Shown: positions 36,466 through 45,731, numbered from the stretch's first letter. The stretch: 64,000 nt of DNA from Fidelibacterota bacterium (GCA_016844955.1 JAERTH010000083.1:79712-143711), one strand, 5' to 3'. Made by a program: numbers and translations. Notes: a model not told the origin generated them from the letters alone.

Positions 36466-37254
36466 ATGCCAAAAGATATCGCCAGAAAAAGAGTACCGCT
36501 TAAGGAAAATCCCAAACGGCGCTTTATTCCCAACTCCCTGACCATATTCAATATGCTTCTGGGATTTATGTCAATTTTATCTTCAGCTAATGGAGACTTT
36601 TTCTGGGCTGCCTGGTTTATCATTTTTGGCAGCATTTTCGATGGGTTTGATGGTAAGGTTGCCCGCGCTCTGAATAGCACCTCAGATTTTGGAATTCAAT
36701 TCGATTCCCTGGCTGATATAATCACGTTTTGCCTGGCTCCCTCAGTATTTGTCTATATGGTATGGGCTGAACCTCTGGGCCAACTCTTGGGAGGTTTCTA
36801 TGCCTTCATGCCCCTGATGTTGGGTTCCATCCGCCTTGCTAAATTCAATCTGGAGGCAGAAGGTGACCAGAAACAGCAATTCTATGGCATGCCCACTCCA
36901 ATTATGGCGCTGACGGTTGTCGGTATCTGGCTCTTTTTAAGTCAGATACATGAATATCCATTTTTTCAGTGGGCTCCTCGTCAAAGTGGTGGTGATGCCC
37001 GGATTGTGCTTCCTCTGGTGATGATCATTTCTGCACTTATGCTTTCCAAGGTTCCTTTTACCAAATCACCCGCTATCAGCCTCAGGGGGTCTTTCAAAGA
37101 GAAGTCAGGGTTCATACTTGTGGTGATTATGTTGGCGTTGGTGTTTGCCAGTCAGGGCTTTTTATTGTTCCCCATGTGTATGATCCTCATTTTCATGAGC
37201 CTGTTTAAATGGACCATGAGCCATAGAGAAGTTGAAAGTGAAATAGGGGCTTAG
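36466..37254 (+). CDS. pssA: CDP-diacylglycerol-serine O-phosphatidyltransferase
   Basis: 262 residues, about seven membrane helices. The CDP-alcohol phosphotransferase signature is present: DG-FDGKVAR-x-SxFG-xxFDS-xxD. Converts CDP-diacylglycerol and serine to phosphatidylserine for Psd. Coupled to psd. Confidence 0.95.
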   Translation: MPKDIARKRVPLKENPKRRFIPNSLTIFNMLLGFMSILSSANGDFFWAAWFIIFGSIFDGFDGKVARALNSTSDFGIQFDSLADIITFCLAPSVFVYMVWAEPLGQLLGGFYAFMPLMLGSIRLAKFNLEAEGDQKQQFYGMPTPIMALTVVGIWLFLSQIHEYPFFQWAPRQSGGDARIVLPLVMIISALMLSKVPFTKSPAISLRGSFKEKSGFILVVIMLALVFASQGFLLFPMCMILIFMSLFKWTMSHREVESEIGA

Positions 37255-37257
37255 TAA

Positions 37258-37542
37258 ATGGATCCACGTCGTAGAAACATTAAAATAATAGTCCTCATGA
37301 TTTTCAGTGGAGCCATTATCGGATCAGTATTGGGTGATGTGGCTGCCGCTCTCTTGCCTGAAAGTGTGGTAAGGGATTTTTTCGTCCTGGCATTTGACAC
37401 ATCAAAATATGGTCTGGCTGAACCCTTTGTGCTGGATTTACGAATTTTTTCAATCACTTTTGGATTTACACTGAAAGTGAATTTTATGGGTGTAGTGGGA
37501 ATGGGAGTTGCCTACTATCTATTAAGATATTATCGAGTTTAA
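37258..37542 (+). CDS. Small membrane protein, DUF4321-like
   Basis: 94 residues, two hydrophobic helices (about 10-30 and 70-90). The end FTLKVNFMGVVGMGVAYYLLRYY resembles DUF4321 proteins, which are small membrane proteins without known function found near pssA/tatA in some genomes. Starts 3 nt after pssA and is followed 32 nt later by tatA. Confidence 0.7.
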   Translation: MDPRRRNIKIIVLMIFSGAIIGSVLGDVAAALLPESVVRDFFVLAFDTSKYGLAEPFVLDLRIFSITFGFTLKVNFMGVVGMGVAYYLLRYYRV

Positions 37543-37574
37543 AGTTTGAATATGAAATTAACAAGGAGATATAC

Positions 37575-37805
37575 ATGAGTTTACCTGGTGGCTGGGAATG
37601 GCTGATAATCATTCTATTTTTATTAATTTTCTTTGGAGCAAAAAGGCTCCCGGAAATGGCCAAGGGTCTTGGGAAAGGTATTCGTGAGTTTAAAGGTGCC
37701 CTCAGTGGTATCACTGACGAGATTGAGAAAGCCGGAAATACACCAGCTGAGCCAAAAGTTGAGACCAAGGAAGAAGTGAAAGAAGAAACGAAAAAAGAGG
37801 ATTAA
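37575..37805 (+). CDS. tatA: Twin-arginine translocase subunit TatA/E
   Basis: 76 residues: one N-terminal helix (WLIIILFLLIFFGAKRLP), the FG-x-KRLPE hinge, an amphipathic helix (GLGKGIREFKGAL) and an acidic/basic tail. Strong ribosome-binding site AAGGAGATATAC just before the ATG. It forms the pore that exports folded proteins; no tatC is in the window. Confidence 0.95.
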   Translation: MSLPGGWEWLIIILFLLIFFGAKRLPEMAKGLGKGIREFKGALSGITDEIEKAGNTPAEPKVETKEEVKEETKKED

Positions 37806-37864
37806 GGCATCCACGCCATTCTTTATTCAAGTCTACTGTTCCACCATTTCTAATTTAAAATATC

Positions 37865-37888
37865 AGGGCTCGAGTTTTTTCGAGCCCT
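37865..37888 (+). terminator. Hairpin, probable end of the housekeeping operon
   Basis: AGGGCTCGA and TCGAGCCCT (9-bp perfect stem) flank a GTTTTT loop, 60 nt after tatA. No U tract follows, so factor-independent strength is uncertain; the run of A bases before it could serve the other strand. The rest of the 232-nt gap holds no recognisable gene. Confidence 0.45.
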
Positions 37889-38037
37889 ATCACTATGGAA
37901 TAATGATTCCTTCCAACGGGGTAGAAATTATATAAAAAAATGTATTTCCATGCGAAACAATGAAACCGGTTAAGACTATAAAATGTGAATTGAATGGGCG
38001 GGTGTTTCTGCTCAGATGCGTAAATGATTGAGGTAGC

Positions 38038-39030
38038 ATGACAATAGCGTTTCAATATCCCCAGTTGGTGTGGCTTTTTCTCACAATCCCCATACTGGTC
38101 GCTATATATACAATGTGGAGTCGAAAACGTTTTGGGACACTGAGATTTTCCTCATTACAGTTGTTTGAAGGTATCTCAGGAACATCAGGTATGTGGCGAA
38201 AGCACCTACTTTTTGCTGTGAGATTGTTGGCTATCAGCGCCATTATAATTGCCCTGATGAGGCCACAGGAGCGTAACGCCCTTCAAGAAATGAATGCTGA
38301 AGGTATCGATATCATGATGGTCATCGATATCTCCGGATCCATGCGGGCCATGGACTTCAAACCCAACCGACTTGAGGCGGTAAAACGTGTGGCACAAACC
38401 TTTGTATCTCAGAGGCAGAATGACCGAATGGGTCTGAACGTATTCGCTCGCGAGAGTTTTATGCAATGTCCACTCACCACCGATCTGAATCGATTGAACG
38501 AGTTTATTGGCGGCATTGAAATCGTAAATGAAAAATTTGACGGGACTGCCGTTGGGATGGCACTTGCAGGGGCTATCAATCGTTTGCGTGATTCCGACGC
38601 AAAGAGCAAAGTCATTGTTCTGCTATCAGATGGTCGCAATAATGCGGGTGAGCTGGATCCCATCACGACGTCTGAGCTAGCTCGCGATTTTGGGATACGC
38701 ATTTATACCATTGGTGCCGGTACACGGGGAACCGCTGCAATGCCCATCCAGACCGTTATCGGAGTAAGAACCCAGCAGGTAAAAGTTGATGTGGATGAAG
38801 AAACCCTGACCAGAATTGCGGATATCACGGGTGGGAAGTATTTCAGAGCAACTGATGAGAAGAGCCTGGCTCGCACCTACCAGGAAATTTCAGAGATGGA
38901 GACCACTGAGTACAGCGTCCGTGAGTACGTCCAACATGCAGAGCTTTTCTACTACCCGCTTCTACTGGCTCTGGCGCTTCTGGTCATGGAATACATTTTT
39001 GAACGGATCGTTTTCAGGAGATTCCCCTGA
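38038..39030 (+). CDS. batA: BatA, VWA-domain membrane protein
   Basis: 330 residues. Two N-terminal helices and one C-terminal helix bracket a von Willebrand A domain with MIDAS DISGSM and later TDL/DGRNN elements. GAGGT lies before the ATG. First gene of the aerotolerance (Bat) operon of Bacteroidetes and related bacteria; exact role not known, thought to form envelope complexes with BatB-E. Confidence 0.92.
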   Translation: MTIAFQYPQLVWLFLTIPILVAIYTMWSRKRFGTLRFSSLQLFEGISGTSGMWRKHLLFAVRLLAISAIIIALMRPQERNALQEMNAEGIDIMMVIDISGSMRAMDFKPNRLEAVKRVAQTFVSQRQNDRMGLNVFARESFMQCPLTTDLNRLNEFIGGIEIVNEKFDGTAVGMALAGAINRLRDSDAKSKVIVLLSDGRNNAGELDPITTSELARDFGIRIYTIGAGTRGTAAMPIQTVIGVRTQQVKVDVDEETLTRIADITGGKYFRATDEKSLARTYQEISEMETTEYSVREYVQHAELFYYPLLLALALLVMEYIFERIVFRRFP

Positions 39031-40076
39031 TGATTCGTTTTGAGAATTTCCCTGAGATACTCCAGATCATCTTGTGGGCAATCATTCCAATGTTATTGGT
39101 GATTGGATTCTGGGCGCGTGTCGTTAACAGAAAAATACTTAATCGGGCGGGTGATCCTGAACTCATAAAGCAACTAACTCATAGTGTGAGTCTAAAAAAA
39201 CGTCGCATTAAGGACATGCTGAGATTTTTGGCTCTGATCCTGGTTCTGTTTGCGGTCTGGGGACCAAAATTTTCTGATGAGTTAACGGAGGTCCATCGAG
39301 AAGGTGTTGACATTGTGGTGCTCCTTGATGTCTCAAACTCCATGCGAGCACAGGATATCAAACCTGATCGACTTGAGAAAGCCAGATATGAATTGAGAAA
39401 ATTACTCAAAGATCTCAGGGGCGATCGTATCGCTCTGGTGGTCTTTGCAGGCCAGGCCCATCTTCAAACCCCATTGACCCTGGATTATTCAGCCTTCGAA
39501 ATGTTTCTGGATATTTCTGATGAATCACTTATTGGAGTTCAGGGAACCTCCTTTGAAAATGCTTTAGAAGTAGGGCTGAGTGCTTTTGATCCAGATGACA
39601 CACAACATCGCGCAATGGTTGTCATTTCAGATGGTGAAGATCATGAAGGCAATCTGGAGGAGGTCTTGCAGCGGGCCAGGGAAGAGAATGTAATAATCCA
39701 TACTGCAGGTATTGGTTCCTTTTCGGGTACACCAATCCCCATGTACGATGACAGAGGTAGTATCAAAGGGTATCGTAAAACCAATACTGGTGAGGTGGTC
39801 ACCACCAGATTATATGTAGAAACGCTCCAATCCATCAGTGTGGAAACAGGGGGTCGCTTCGTCCATTTAAATACAGCCACGGCCAGTCTGGATGATATCT
39901 ATGCCGATATCCTGGGCATGGAACAGAAAGAATTCAGTCGCCATGAATTCACCAATTTTAAAGAGCAATTCGCCTGGTTTGCCTGGCTGGCTTTGATATT
40001 TCTCATGCTTGATTTGCTGATTACTGACCTGCATGGTGTCAAACGTAATTGGGAGGGGGACTATATTCATGATTAA
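39030..40076 (+). CDS. batB: BatB, VWA-domain membrane protein
   Basis: 348 residues, overlapping the batA stop by one base. N-terminal helices, VWA domain with DVSNSM MIDAS motif, and C-terminal helix near 315-335. The MIDAS is complete, as in BatA. The stop overlaps batC. Confidence 0.92.
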   Translation: MIRFENFPEILQIILWAIIPMLLVIGFWARVVNRKILNRAGDPELIKQLTHSVSLKKRRIKDMLRFLALILVLFAVWGPKFSDELTEVHREGVDIVVLLDVSNSMRAQDIKPDRLEKARYELRKLLKDLRGDRIALVVFAGQAHLQTPLTLDYSAFEMFLDISDESLIGVQGTSFENALEVGLSAFDPDDTQHRAMVVISDGEDHEGNLEEVLQRAREENVIIHTAGIGSFSGTPIPMYDDRGSIKGYRKTNTGEVVTTRLYVETLQSISVETGGRFVHLNTATASLDDIYADILGMEQKEFSRHEFTNFKEQFAWFAWLALIFLMLDLLITDLHGVKRNWEGDYIHD

Positions 40077-40863
40077 CAGATGGAGTCACAAAGTTCCTTT
40101 CGTATTATTCATTATCTTGCCCTTAAGTTTTGCTTTGGGACAATCCAATCCTGAAGCTGCTTTTGAGAAACAGGATTATAAGGCTGCTGTTGAAGCCTGG
40201 GATCAGATGTTAAAGGAAAACCCGGACTTAAAAGACATTCATTATAATCAGGGGAATGCCAATTATCGTCTCGGTGATTTGGATGAAGCAATATCTGCCT
40301 ATGAGCAAGCTCTGAGCGTAAAAGAACGCGATGCACTGGCTGATGTGTATTATAATCTTGGGAATGCCTATCTTAATAAGCAGGAAGTCGATAAAGCCAA
40401 AGATTTTTATAAGCAGGCCTTGCGTCTGCGACCCAGTGACGAGGATGCCAAAGCCAATCTGGAGTTGTTAAACCACATGCCGCCACCCCCTCCACAGGAG
40501 CAGGATTCGCAGCAGAATCAGGATGATCAGGAAAAGCAGGAAAATCAGGAGCAGGAAGAGCAACAGGATTCTGAATCCCAAAGCGAAAACGAAGATCAAC
40601 AGGAAGAGCAGGAGCAGAATCAGGACCAGTCAGAGGACGAACAGCAGGAGCAGGAACAGCAGCAACAGGATTCTCAGGAGGAAGAGGGTGAACAGGATGA
40701 ACAGGAGCAACCACAACCGTCAGAGGGAGAGGAAGAAGTAGATCCCGAAGATATGATGGATGCTCAACAGATTTTGGATGCACTCAAGGACAGAGAAACT
40801 GAAAATATGCGCGAGCAAATCAGATTGAAAACATCCGGTAAAGACAATGAGAAGGATTGGTGA
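40069..40863 (+). CDS. batC: BatC, TPR protein with Gln/Glu-rich tail
   Basis: 264 residues from ATG 40069, chosen because GGGAGGGGGA precedes it and a signal peptide follows (ends ALGQS). The longer frame from 40033 is inside batB. About three TPR repeats (YNQGNANYRLGDLDEAISAYEQAL and similar) are followed by a low-complexity Gln/Glu/Asp tail (~residues 150-240) that is probably disordered. TPR proteins scaffold complexes; here with BatA/B. Confidence 0.9.
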   Translation: MINRWSHKVPFVLFIILPLSFALGQSNPEAAFEKQDYKAAVEAWDQMLKENPDLKDIHYNQGNANYRLGDLDEAISAYEQALSVKERDALADVYYNLGNAYLNKQEVDKAKDFYKQALRLRPSDEDAKANLELLNHMPPPPPQEQDSQQNQDDQEKQENQEQEEQQDSESQSENEDQQEEQEQNQDQSEDEQQEQEQQQQDSQEEEGEQDEQEQPQPSEGEEEVDPEDMMDAQQILDALKDRETENMREQIRLKTSGKDNEKDW

Positions 40864-40864
40864 T

Positions 40865-42640
40865 ATGCATTTGACGCAGAAATCAATATTTTTATTGTTG
40901 ATTGGGCTTGCCCTGCAGGCAACAGCAGCACCCAAGGTGACAGCCACCATTGATGCCAAACAGGTGCTGGTACAGGAGTCCTTCACCTGGACTGTTGATG
41001 TGGAAGGCAGTGATGAAATGCCTCAGGTTCGACTCCCTCAGATTAAAAAGCTGGCCATCCTTTCTGGACCCAACCAGTCATCCAACTATACTTATGTCAA
41101 TGGCAAAATGAGCAGCAAAAAAAGCCTGAGCTACACATTTGTTGCCCTTGAACCGGGATTGATAGCCATTCCAGCCGTAGAAGTAAGGCTAGGGAATAAA
41201 CGCCATCTGACGAATACCTTGAGAGTCACAGTCATCGCTCCCAGAGATGCAGCCAAGAGTGGTACTAAAACCAGTCAATCTGTTTTTCTGCGTGCCATCC
41301 CATCCAAAACCAGCGTCTTTGTAGGTGAACCCTTAACTGTAAAGTACAAACTCTTTACCAAAGTCGGAGTCTATAACTATTCTGTGGATAAACTCCCTGA
41401 TGCCGTAGGTTTCTGGGCTGAAGAAATGTCGCAATCCAAACAACCACGTCTGGTTTCGGAAGTTATTAATGGGGAACGCTACAATACGGCAACCCTGAAA
41501 ACAGTACTCTACTATCCAACCCGCTCCGGTGAGCTGGTCATAGATGCGCTCAGGACAGACTTAGAGATTGAGGTTAAATCCAAGCAGCGTACAACTCGTC
41601 GATTCAATGACCCCTTTTTCAATGATCCCTTTTTTAGCGGGAAACGTAGAGCGAACAAGAATTTCTATTCAAACCCAGTAAATATAACTGTGAAATCTCT
41701 TCCTGAACCAAGACCAGCGAATTTTAGTGGTGCTGTTGGGAAATTTCAGATTAGAGCTGGTCTTGATACCAACGCTGTCTTTGCCAATGATGCTGTTGGT
41801 TTAAGCATCACCCTCACCGGATCAGGTAATTTCAAGGCTGTCCAGTTACCTGAACCTTTACTTCCAGAAGGCATCGATATCTTTAAACCAGAGCGTGCGG
41901 AGTCCATATCCATCAAAAATAAGCAGCATACTGGCAGAAAGCAGGCGACGTACCTGCTGGTTCCCAGGACATCTGGAAAAGTCCAAATAGATCCCATTGA
42001 ATTCACATATTTCGATCTTAGTTCACAGAGATATATCACCCGGAGTAGTGGAGATATTAATCTAACCGTCTATGATGCAGATGGGAATCAACCTGTCGTG
42101 ACATCAGGCTATAGCCGTGAAGAAGTGGAACTCATGCAGGATGATATCCGCTATATCAAAGCTGCTGATAGCCAGTTTAGCAAGACTGAGATCACAGCGT
42201 TTACCCTCCAATTCTGGCTAGTCCATATTATTGGGATAGTGGTCCTTGTCGCCGTATTTGCCTGGGAGTATCGCAGCCAACAATTGGAGGGCAATGCTGA
42301 TCTGCGTCGCCGAAGCAATGCCTTAACCAAGGCCCGTAAGCAATTGAAGCAGGCGGAAAAACTTTCAGAAGATTCAGAAGAACTGCGTGCTTTGTTAAAT
42401 CAGTGCATTACGGGATTTATTGGTGCCCGATTGAATGCCGCAGAGAATACTCTGGATATTCCAGAGTTCGTCACCATTTTGACTGAGCATAAAGTGGAAC
42501 AAGAAGTGGTTACAGAGACCGCGCAATTTCTTGAAGGGCTGGCCATGGATCGATTTGCCCCGGGTGCGGTGAAGCGAACGGCCCAGGAGTGGATTTCCGC
42601 CACACAGCAGCTATTGCAAACCCTGAGGAGGTCTATATGA
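40865..42640 (+). CDS. batD: BatD, oxygen-tolerance protein
   Basis: About 591 residues from ATG 40865, which follows GAAGGA by 8-9 nt and starts a signal peptide (ends LQATAA). Beta-sandwich repeats occupy most of the chain (FVALEPGLIAIPAVEV, PTRSGELVI, PRTSGKVQIDPIEF). There is a helix near 450-470, then a charged C-terminal domain. The match to the BatD family is by fold pattern and operon position. Confidence 0.92.
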   Translation: MHLTQKSIFLLLIGLALQATAAPKVTATIDAKQVLVQESFTWTVDVEGSDEMPQVRLPQIKKLAILSGPNQSSNYTYVNGKMSSKKSLSYTFVALEPGLIAIPAVEVRLGNKRHLTNTLRVTVIAPRDAAKSGTKTSQSVFLRAIPSKTSVFVGEPLTVKYKLFTKVGVYNYSVDKLPDAVGFWAEEMSQSKQPRLVSEVINGERYNTATLKTVLYYPTRSGELVIDALRTDLEIEVKSKQRTTRRFNDPFFNDPFFSGKRRANKNFYSNPVNITVKSLPEPRPANFSGAVGKFQIRAGLDTNAVFANDAVGLSITLTGSGNFKAVQLPEPLLPEGIDIFKPERAESISIKNKQHTGRKQATYLLVPRTSGKVQIDPIEFTYFDLSSQRYITRSSGDINLTVYDADGNQPVVTSGYSREEVELMQDDIRYIKAADSQFSKTEITAFTLQFWLVHIIGIVVLVAVFAWEYRSQQLEGNADLRRRSNALTKARKQLKQAEKLSEDSEELRALLNQCITGFIGARLNAAENTLDIPEFVTILTEHKVEQEVVTETAQFLEGLAMDRFAPGAVKRTAQEWISATQQLLQTLRRSI

Positions 42641-43398
42641 GAAATTCCATTCGCCTCCTGGTGTTTTTTGTGTCACTGATAGCCGTTAATAGTGTCCTGG
42701 CTGTGGATATTGATCGCCTTATGGAGTCAGGAAACGACTTTTATGAGCAAGGCCAGTTTGCAGATGCCATCAGGGAATATGAAAAAATTCTTGATACAGA
42801 CATGGCTTCTACCGCCTTGTATTACAATCTGGGCAGTGCTTACTTCAACGAGAAAATTTATGGAAGAGCAATACTCAACTTTGAAAAGGCTCAACAGCTA
42901 AGTCCCCGTGACCCTGATGTATTGCATAACCTTGAGTTTACGAAGTTATTTCTAAAGGATCGTTTTGATCTTCCTGAACCCATGCCTTTCGTAGGGTGGT
43001 TCATGGATCTGCGCAAAAGCTTGTCTGTTAGGGAACTGCGATGGCTGGAAATGTTGTTCTTCAGCTTGTTTGTCATCGGCATTGTACTCTATCGTCTATT
43101 TCGTGAGCGATCATATACTAGCGTTTTACTACCCGCTACCATCGGTTTAGGGTTCATGCTCCTGTTGACCGGGGGATGGCTAGTCGACCGATCCATTTCC
43201 ATGGATGAGAAACACGCCGTACTTTTGACCAGGGAAGCAAATGTATCCAGTGCTCCTATTCCCGGCTCAAGTACACTCTTTGTGATTCATGAAGGCACAA
43301 CAGCGAAAATTTTAGATGCCACAGATACATGGTACGAAATTAAATTGATGGATGGAAAAACCGGATGGATCATAAATGAAGCAGTTGGTATTTTTTAG
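42637..43398 (+). CDS. batE: BatE, TPR and SH3-domain membrane protein
   Basis: About 253 residues from ATG 42637, preceded by GAGGAGGT and followed by a signal peptide; the longer frame from 42589 lies in batD. Two TPRs (YYNLGSAYFNEKIYGRAILNFEKA), two helices near 140-190, then an SH3-like domain ending TWYEIKLMDGKTGWI. Typical BatE architecture. Confidence 0.88.
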   Translation: MRNSIRLLVFFVSLIAVNSVLAVDIDRLMESGNDFYEQGQFADAIREYEKILDTDMASTALYYNLGSAYFNEKIYGRAILNFEKAQQLSPRDPDVLHNLEFTKLFLKDRFDLPEPMPFVGWFMDLRKSLSVRELRWLEMLFFSLFVIGIVLYRLFRERSYTSVLLPATIGLGFMLLLTGGWLVDRSISMDEKHAVLLTREANVSSAPIPGSSTLFVIHEGTTAKILDATDTWYEIKLMDGKTGWIINEAVGIF

Positions 43399-43828
43399 TT
43401 TACTCGTGCCCATACTTGTATGGGGGCAGGCAAAAGTCAAGTTGGACGAATCATTTGATCCTACTACTTTGCATGATTGGCCAAACTCCAAAGTGCGAAT
43501 TGAGCAAATCAAATCTCTAAAGGACTACTACGCTGAGCGTGATGATGATATTGATACGGTTGAGATTGTAGAGTATTCTGATTTTGTGTTTCGGGTGCAA
43601 TTGGGCAGTACCAGTGATTATGATGTGGCCATTGCGATTGAAGAACGGGCCGCTCAGACCTTTGATGAAGAACTATTGCTTCAGTTTGATAGTCCATATT
43701 ACAAAATTCGCGTTGGGAAGATGAACAACCGTGAAGACGCACAAAATTTACAACAGTTTGCTATTCAAAATGGGTATCGACGGGCCTGGGTAATCAGGAC
43801 GGAGAATTCACCGGCAACAGAAAACTAG
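43376..43828 (+). CDS. SPOR-domain exported protein
   Basis: 150 residues with a signal peptide (ends VWGQA). The C-terminal ~75 residues (FRVQLGSTSDY...YYKIRVGKM.NREDAQNL) match the SPOR pattern that binds denuded peptidoglycan. It overlaps batE by 23 nt, which suggests that it belongs to the same operon, an addition to the standard bat set. Could act in division or cell-wall attachment. Confidence 0.8.
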   Translation: MKQLVFFSLLVPILVWGQAKVKLDESFDPTTLHDWPNSKVRIEQIKSLKDYYAERDDDIDTVEIVEYSDFVFRVQLGSTSDYDVAIAIEERAAQTFDEELLLQFDSPYYKIRVGKMNNREDAQNLQQFAIQNGYRRAWVIRTENSPATEN

Positions 43829-43840
43829 AGCGGGAGTGTT

Positions 43841-44587
43841 ATGTCAGGTCATAGTAAATGGTCAACCATTAAGCGTAAAAAAGCAGTCGTTGATGCTGCC
43901 CGAGGGAAGATATTTACCAGGATTGCTAAAGAACTAACCATTGCTGCTCGCGCCGGAGGTGGAGATGAAGCCACCAATCCCAGACTGAGGACAGCCGTAT
44001 CAACTGCCAAAGGCGCCAATATGCCCACGGCCAATATCGAGAGAGCCATTAACAAGGGGACTGGCGATCTTGAGGGTGTGGTCATTGAGGAAATCGTTTA
44101 TGAGGGGTATGGACCAGGTGGTGTGGCCCTCATGATGGAGGTTGCCACAGATAATCGCAATCGCACGGTATCAGAAATTCGTCATTTGCTCAGCAAACAT
44201 GGTGGAAATCTGGCTCAGGCAGGCTCTGTGGCCTGGATGTTTGACACCAAGGGCGTCATGCAGGTACCGGCTGAGGGTGTGGATGAAGATGAACTCATGA
44301 TGGCTGCCCTGGAAGGTGGAGCTGATGATATGTCCAATGAGGGTGAATATTTTGAAATTCTCACCGGTGCCACTGATCTCAATGCAGTGAATGAAGCTGT
44401 AATCGAAGCAGGCTATACGGTTGAATCTGCCCAAATCCAGCATATCCCTAATAATTTTACAGAAGTAAGTGCCGAGGATCTTCCAAAAGTTGTGACTCTC
44501 ATGGAAATCCTTGATGATCATGATGATATGCAGAAGCTTTCTGCCAGCGTGAACTTTACGGATGAGATGTTGGCTGGTCTGGAGTAA
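43841..44587 (+). CDS. yebC: YebC/PmpR family regulator or translation factor
   Basis: 248 residues, MSGHSKWSTIKRKKAVVDAARGKIF start and the conserved GGDEATNPRLR and GYGPGGVALM motifs. The family has been described as DNA-binding regulators and more recently as relieving ribosome pausing. Conserved yebC-ruvC-ruvA order. Confidence 0.95.
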   Translation: MSGHSKWSTIKRKKAVVDAARGKIFTRIAKELTIAARAGGGDEATNPRLRTAVSTAKGANMPTANIERAINKGTGDLEGVVIEEIVYEGYGPGGVALMMEVATDNRNRTVSEIRHLLSKHGGNLAQAGSVAWMFDTKGVMQVPAEGVDEDELMMAALEGGADDMSNEGEYFEILTGATDLNAVNEAVIEAGYTVESAQIQHIPNNFTEVSAEDLPKVVTLMEILDDHDDMQKLSASVNFTDEMLAGLE

Positions 44588-44590
44588 ATT

Positions 44591-45079
44591 CTGCGTATTA
44601 TAGGCATTGATCCTGGGTTAAGGATTCTTGGTGTAGGTGTTGTCGATTACGATGGCAACCGATTTCAAGCAGTTTACTCGGGTGTGATCAAAACTAAAAA
44701 CAGTGACAGCCTCGCTGACAAATTAGCTCAGCTTTACAAGGGTATTTCCGAAATTATCAAGCAGTTTCAGCCTGAAGTACTCTCCATCGAAGAAGCCTTC
44801 TACGGTAAAAATGTTAAAACAGCCCTGCTCATGGGGCATGTTCGGGGGGTAGCTATGGTTGCTGGCCGACATGCTGAACTTGAGGTCCATGAATACGCTG
44901 CTCGTAAGATAAAATCGGCAGTAACAGGCAACGGAGCCGCCGATAAACAGCAGGTGCTGTTTATGGTGAAACGATTGCTCAAACTGAAAGAGGATCCGGT
45001 GACCATGGATGCCTCAGATGCGCTGGCCATAGCGATTTGCCATGGTTTGAATTATAAATTAGCAAAGTTGGGAACCTGA
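44591..45079 (+). CDS. ruvC: Crossover junction endonuclease RuvC, CTG start
   Basis: 162 residues. The protein must begin x-RIIGIDPGLRILGVGVVDY directly after the yebC TAA, which is in the same frame; the codon in place of the usual initiator Met is CTG (44591), with GGAG 6 nt before it, and the only alternative is ATT at 44588. Catalytic acids are intact (GIDPG, SIEEAFYG, DASDALAIAICH). It cuts Holliday junctions with RuvAB. The first internal ATG (44684) would lose the catalytic Asp. RuvB is not in the window. Confidence 0.9.
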   Translation: MRIIGIDPGLRILGVGVVDYDGNRFQAVYSGVIKTKNSDSLADKLAQLYKGISEIIKQFQPEVLSIEEAFYGKNVKTALLMGHVRGVAMVAGRHAELEVHEYAARKIKSAVTGNGAADKQQVLFMVKRLLKLKEDPVTMDASDALAIAICHGLNYKLAKLGT

Positions 45080-45675
45080 TGTACGAATTCATATCTGGAA
45101 AACTGATTAGCAAACAACCTGATTATCTCATAATGGAAACAGGTGGAATTGGTTATCGGATGAAAATTTCATTTAGTACTTACTCCAAACTTCCGGCCCT
45201 TGATACAGAATTCAAAATTTTCACCCACCTGCATGTCCGTGAAGATATTTTTGAGTTATATGGCTTCGCTCAGAAAGTTGAACGAGAGTTCTTCTTCAAA
45301 CTCATCGCTATCTCAAAGATTGGTCCTAAAGTTGCCCTGGCAATTCTATCAGGTGGTTCTCCTGCAGATATCTCAAATTGGATTTTGGCTGATGATGCAA
45401 AGACTCTGGCCAAAACACCCGGTATCGGACCCACCACCGCCAAACGCATCATATTGGAATTAAAACCAAAGATTGAAAAAGGTATGGGCAGCGCAGAACC
45501 AGGTCAACTCGTCAGTGATCTCGGTACCTCCAGTGTGGAAGATGAAGCCATCATGGCTCTGGAAGCCCTTGGATATGCACGTTCCGAAGTCTATTCCAAA
45601 ATCCGCGGAATTGTTAAAGACAGTGAGACTGAACTCACCACCGAACAGCTCATCAAAAAAACCCTCCAAAAATAA
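45079..45675 (+). CDS. ruvA: Holliday junction DNA helicase subunit RuvA
   Basis: 198 residues; start overlaps the ruvC stop. OB-fold N-terminus (MYEFISGKLISKQPDYLIMETGGIGY), two helix-hairpin-helix motifs (ISKIGPKVALAIL, TPGIGPTTAKRII) and a C-terminal RuvB-binding domain. Binds junctions as a tetramer. Confidence 0.96.
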   Translation: MYEFISGKLISKQPDYLIMETGGIGYRMKISFSTYSKLPALDTEFKIFTHLHVREDIFELYGFAQKVEREFFFKLIAISKIGPKVALAILSGGSPADISNWILADDAKTLAKTPGIGPTTAKRIILELKPKIEKGMGSAEPGQLVSDLGTSSVEDEAIMALEALGYARSEVYSKIRGIVKDSETELTTEQLIKKTLQK

Positions 45676-45680
45676 TCCAT

Positions 45681-45697
45681 TAGCAGGTATCCTGCTA
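45681..45697. repeat. 7-bp hairpin in ruvA-lhgO gap
   Basis: TAGCAGG-TAT-CCTGCTA, perfect, 6 nt after the ruvA stop. No U tract. May be part of the same small repetitive insertion as the adjacent palindrome or a weak transcript end. Confidence 0.5.
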
Positions 45698-45711
45698 GTA
45701 TCGAGATGTAC

Positions 45712-45731
45712 GGACGCAATGCATTGCGTCC
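45712..45731. repeat. Perfect 20-bp palindrome, REP-like
   Basis: GGACGCAATG joined to its reverse complement CATTGCGTCC, in a gap with no gene. It is flanked by ATGTAC and CAACCC. Such palindromes with GCAATGCATTGC cores are often dispersed extragenic repeats. Confidence 0.55.

Noticed and set aside
40490..40740. Gln/Glu codon repeats in batC as a microsatellite element
   Set aside because: Codons are varied (CAG, CAA, GAA, GAG) and encode a low-complexity protein tail usual for BatC, not a DNA-level repeat.
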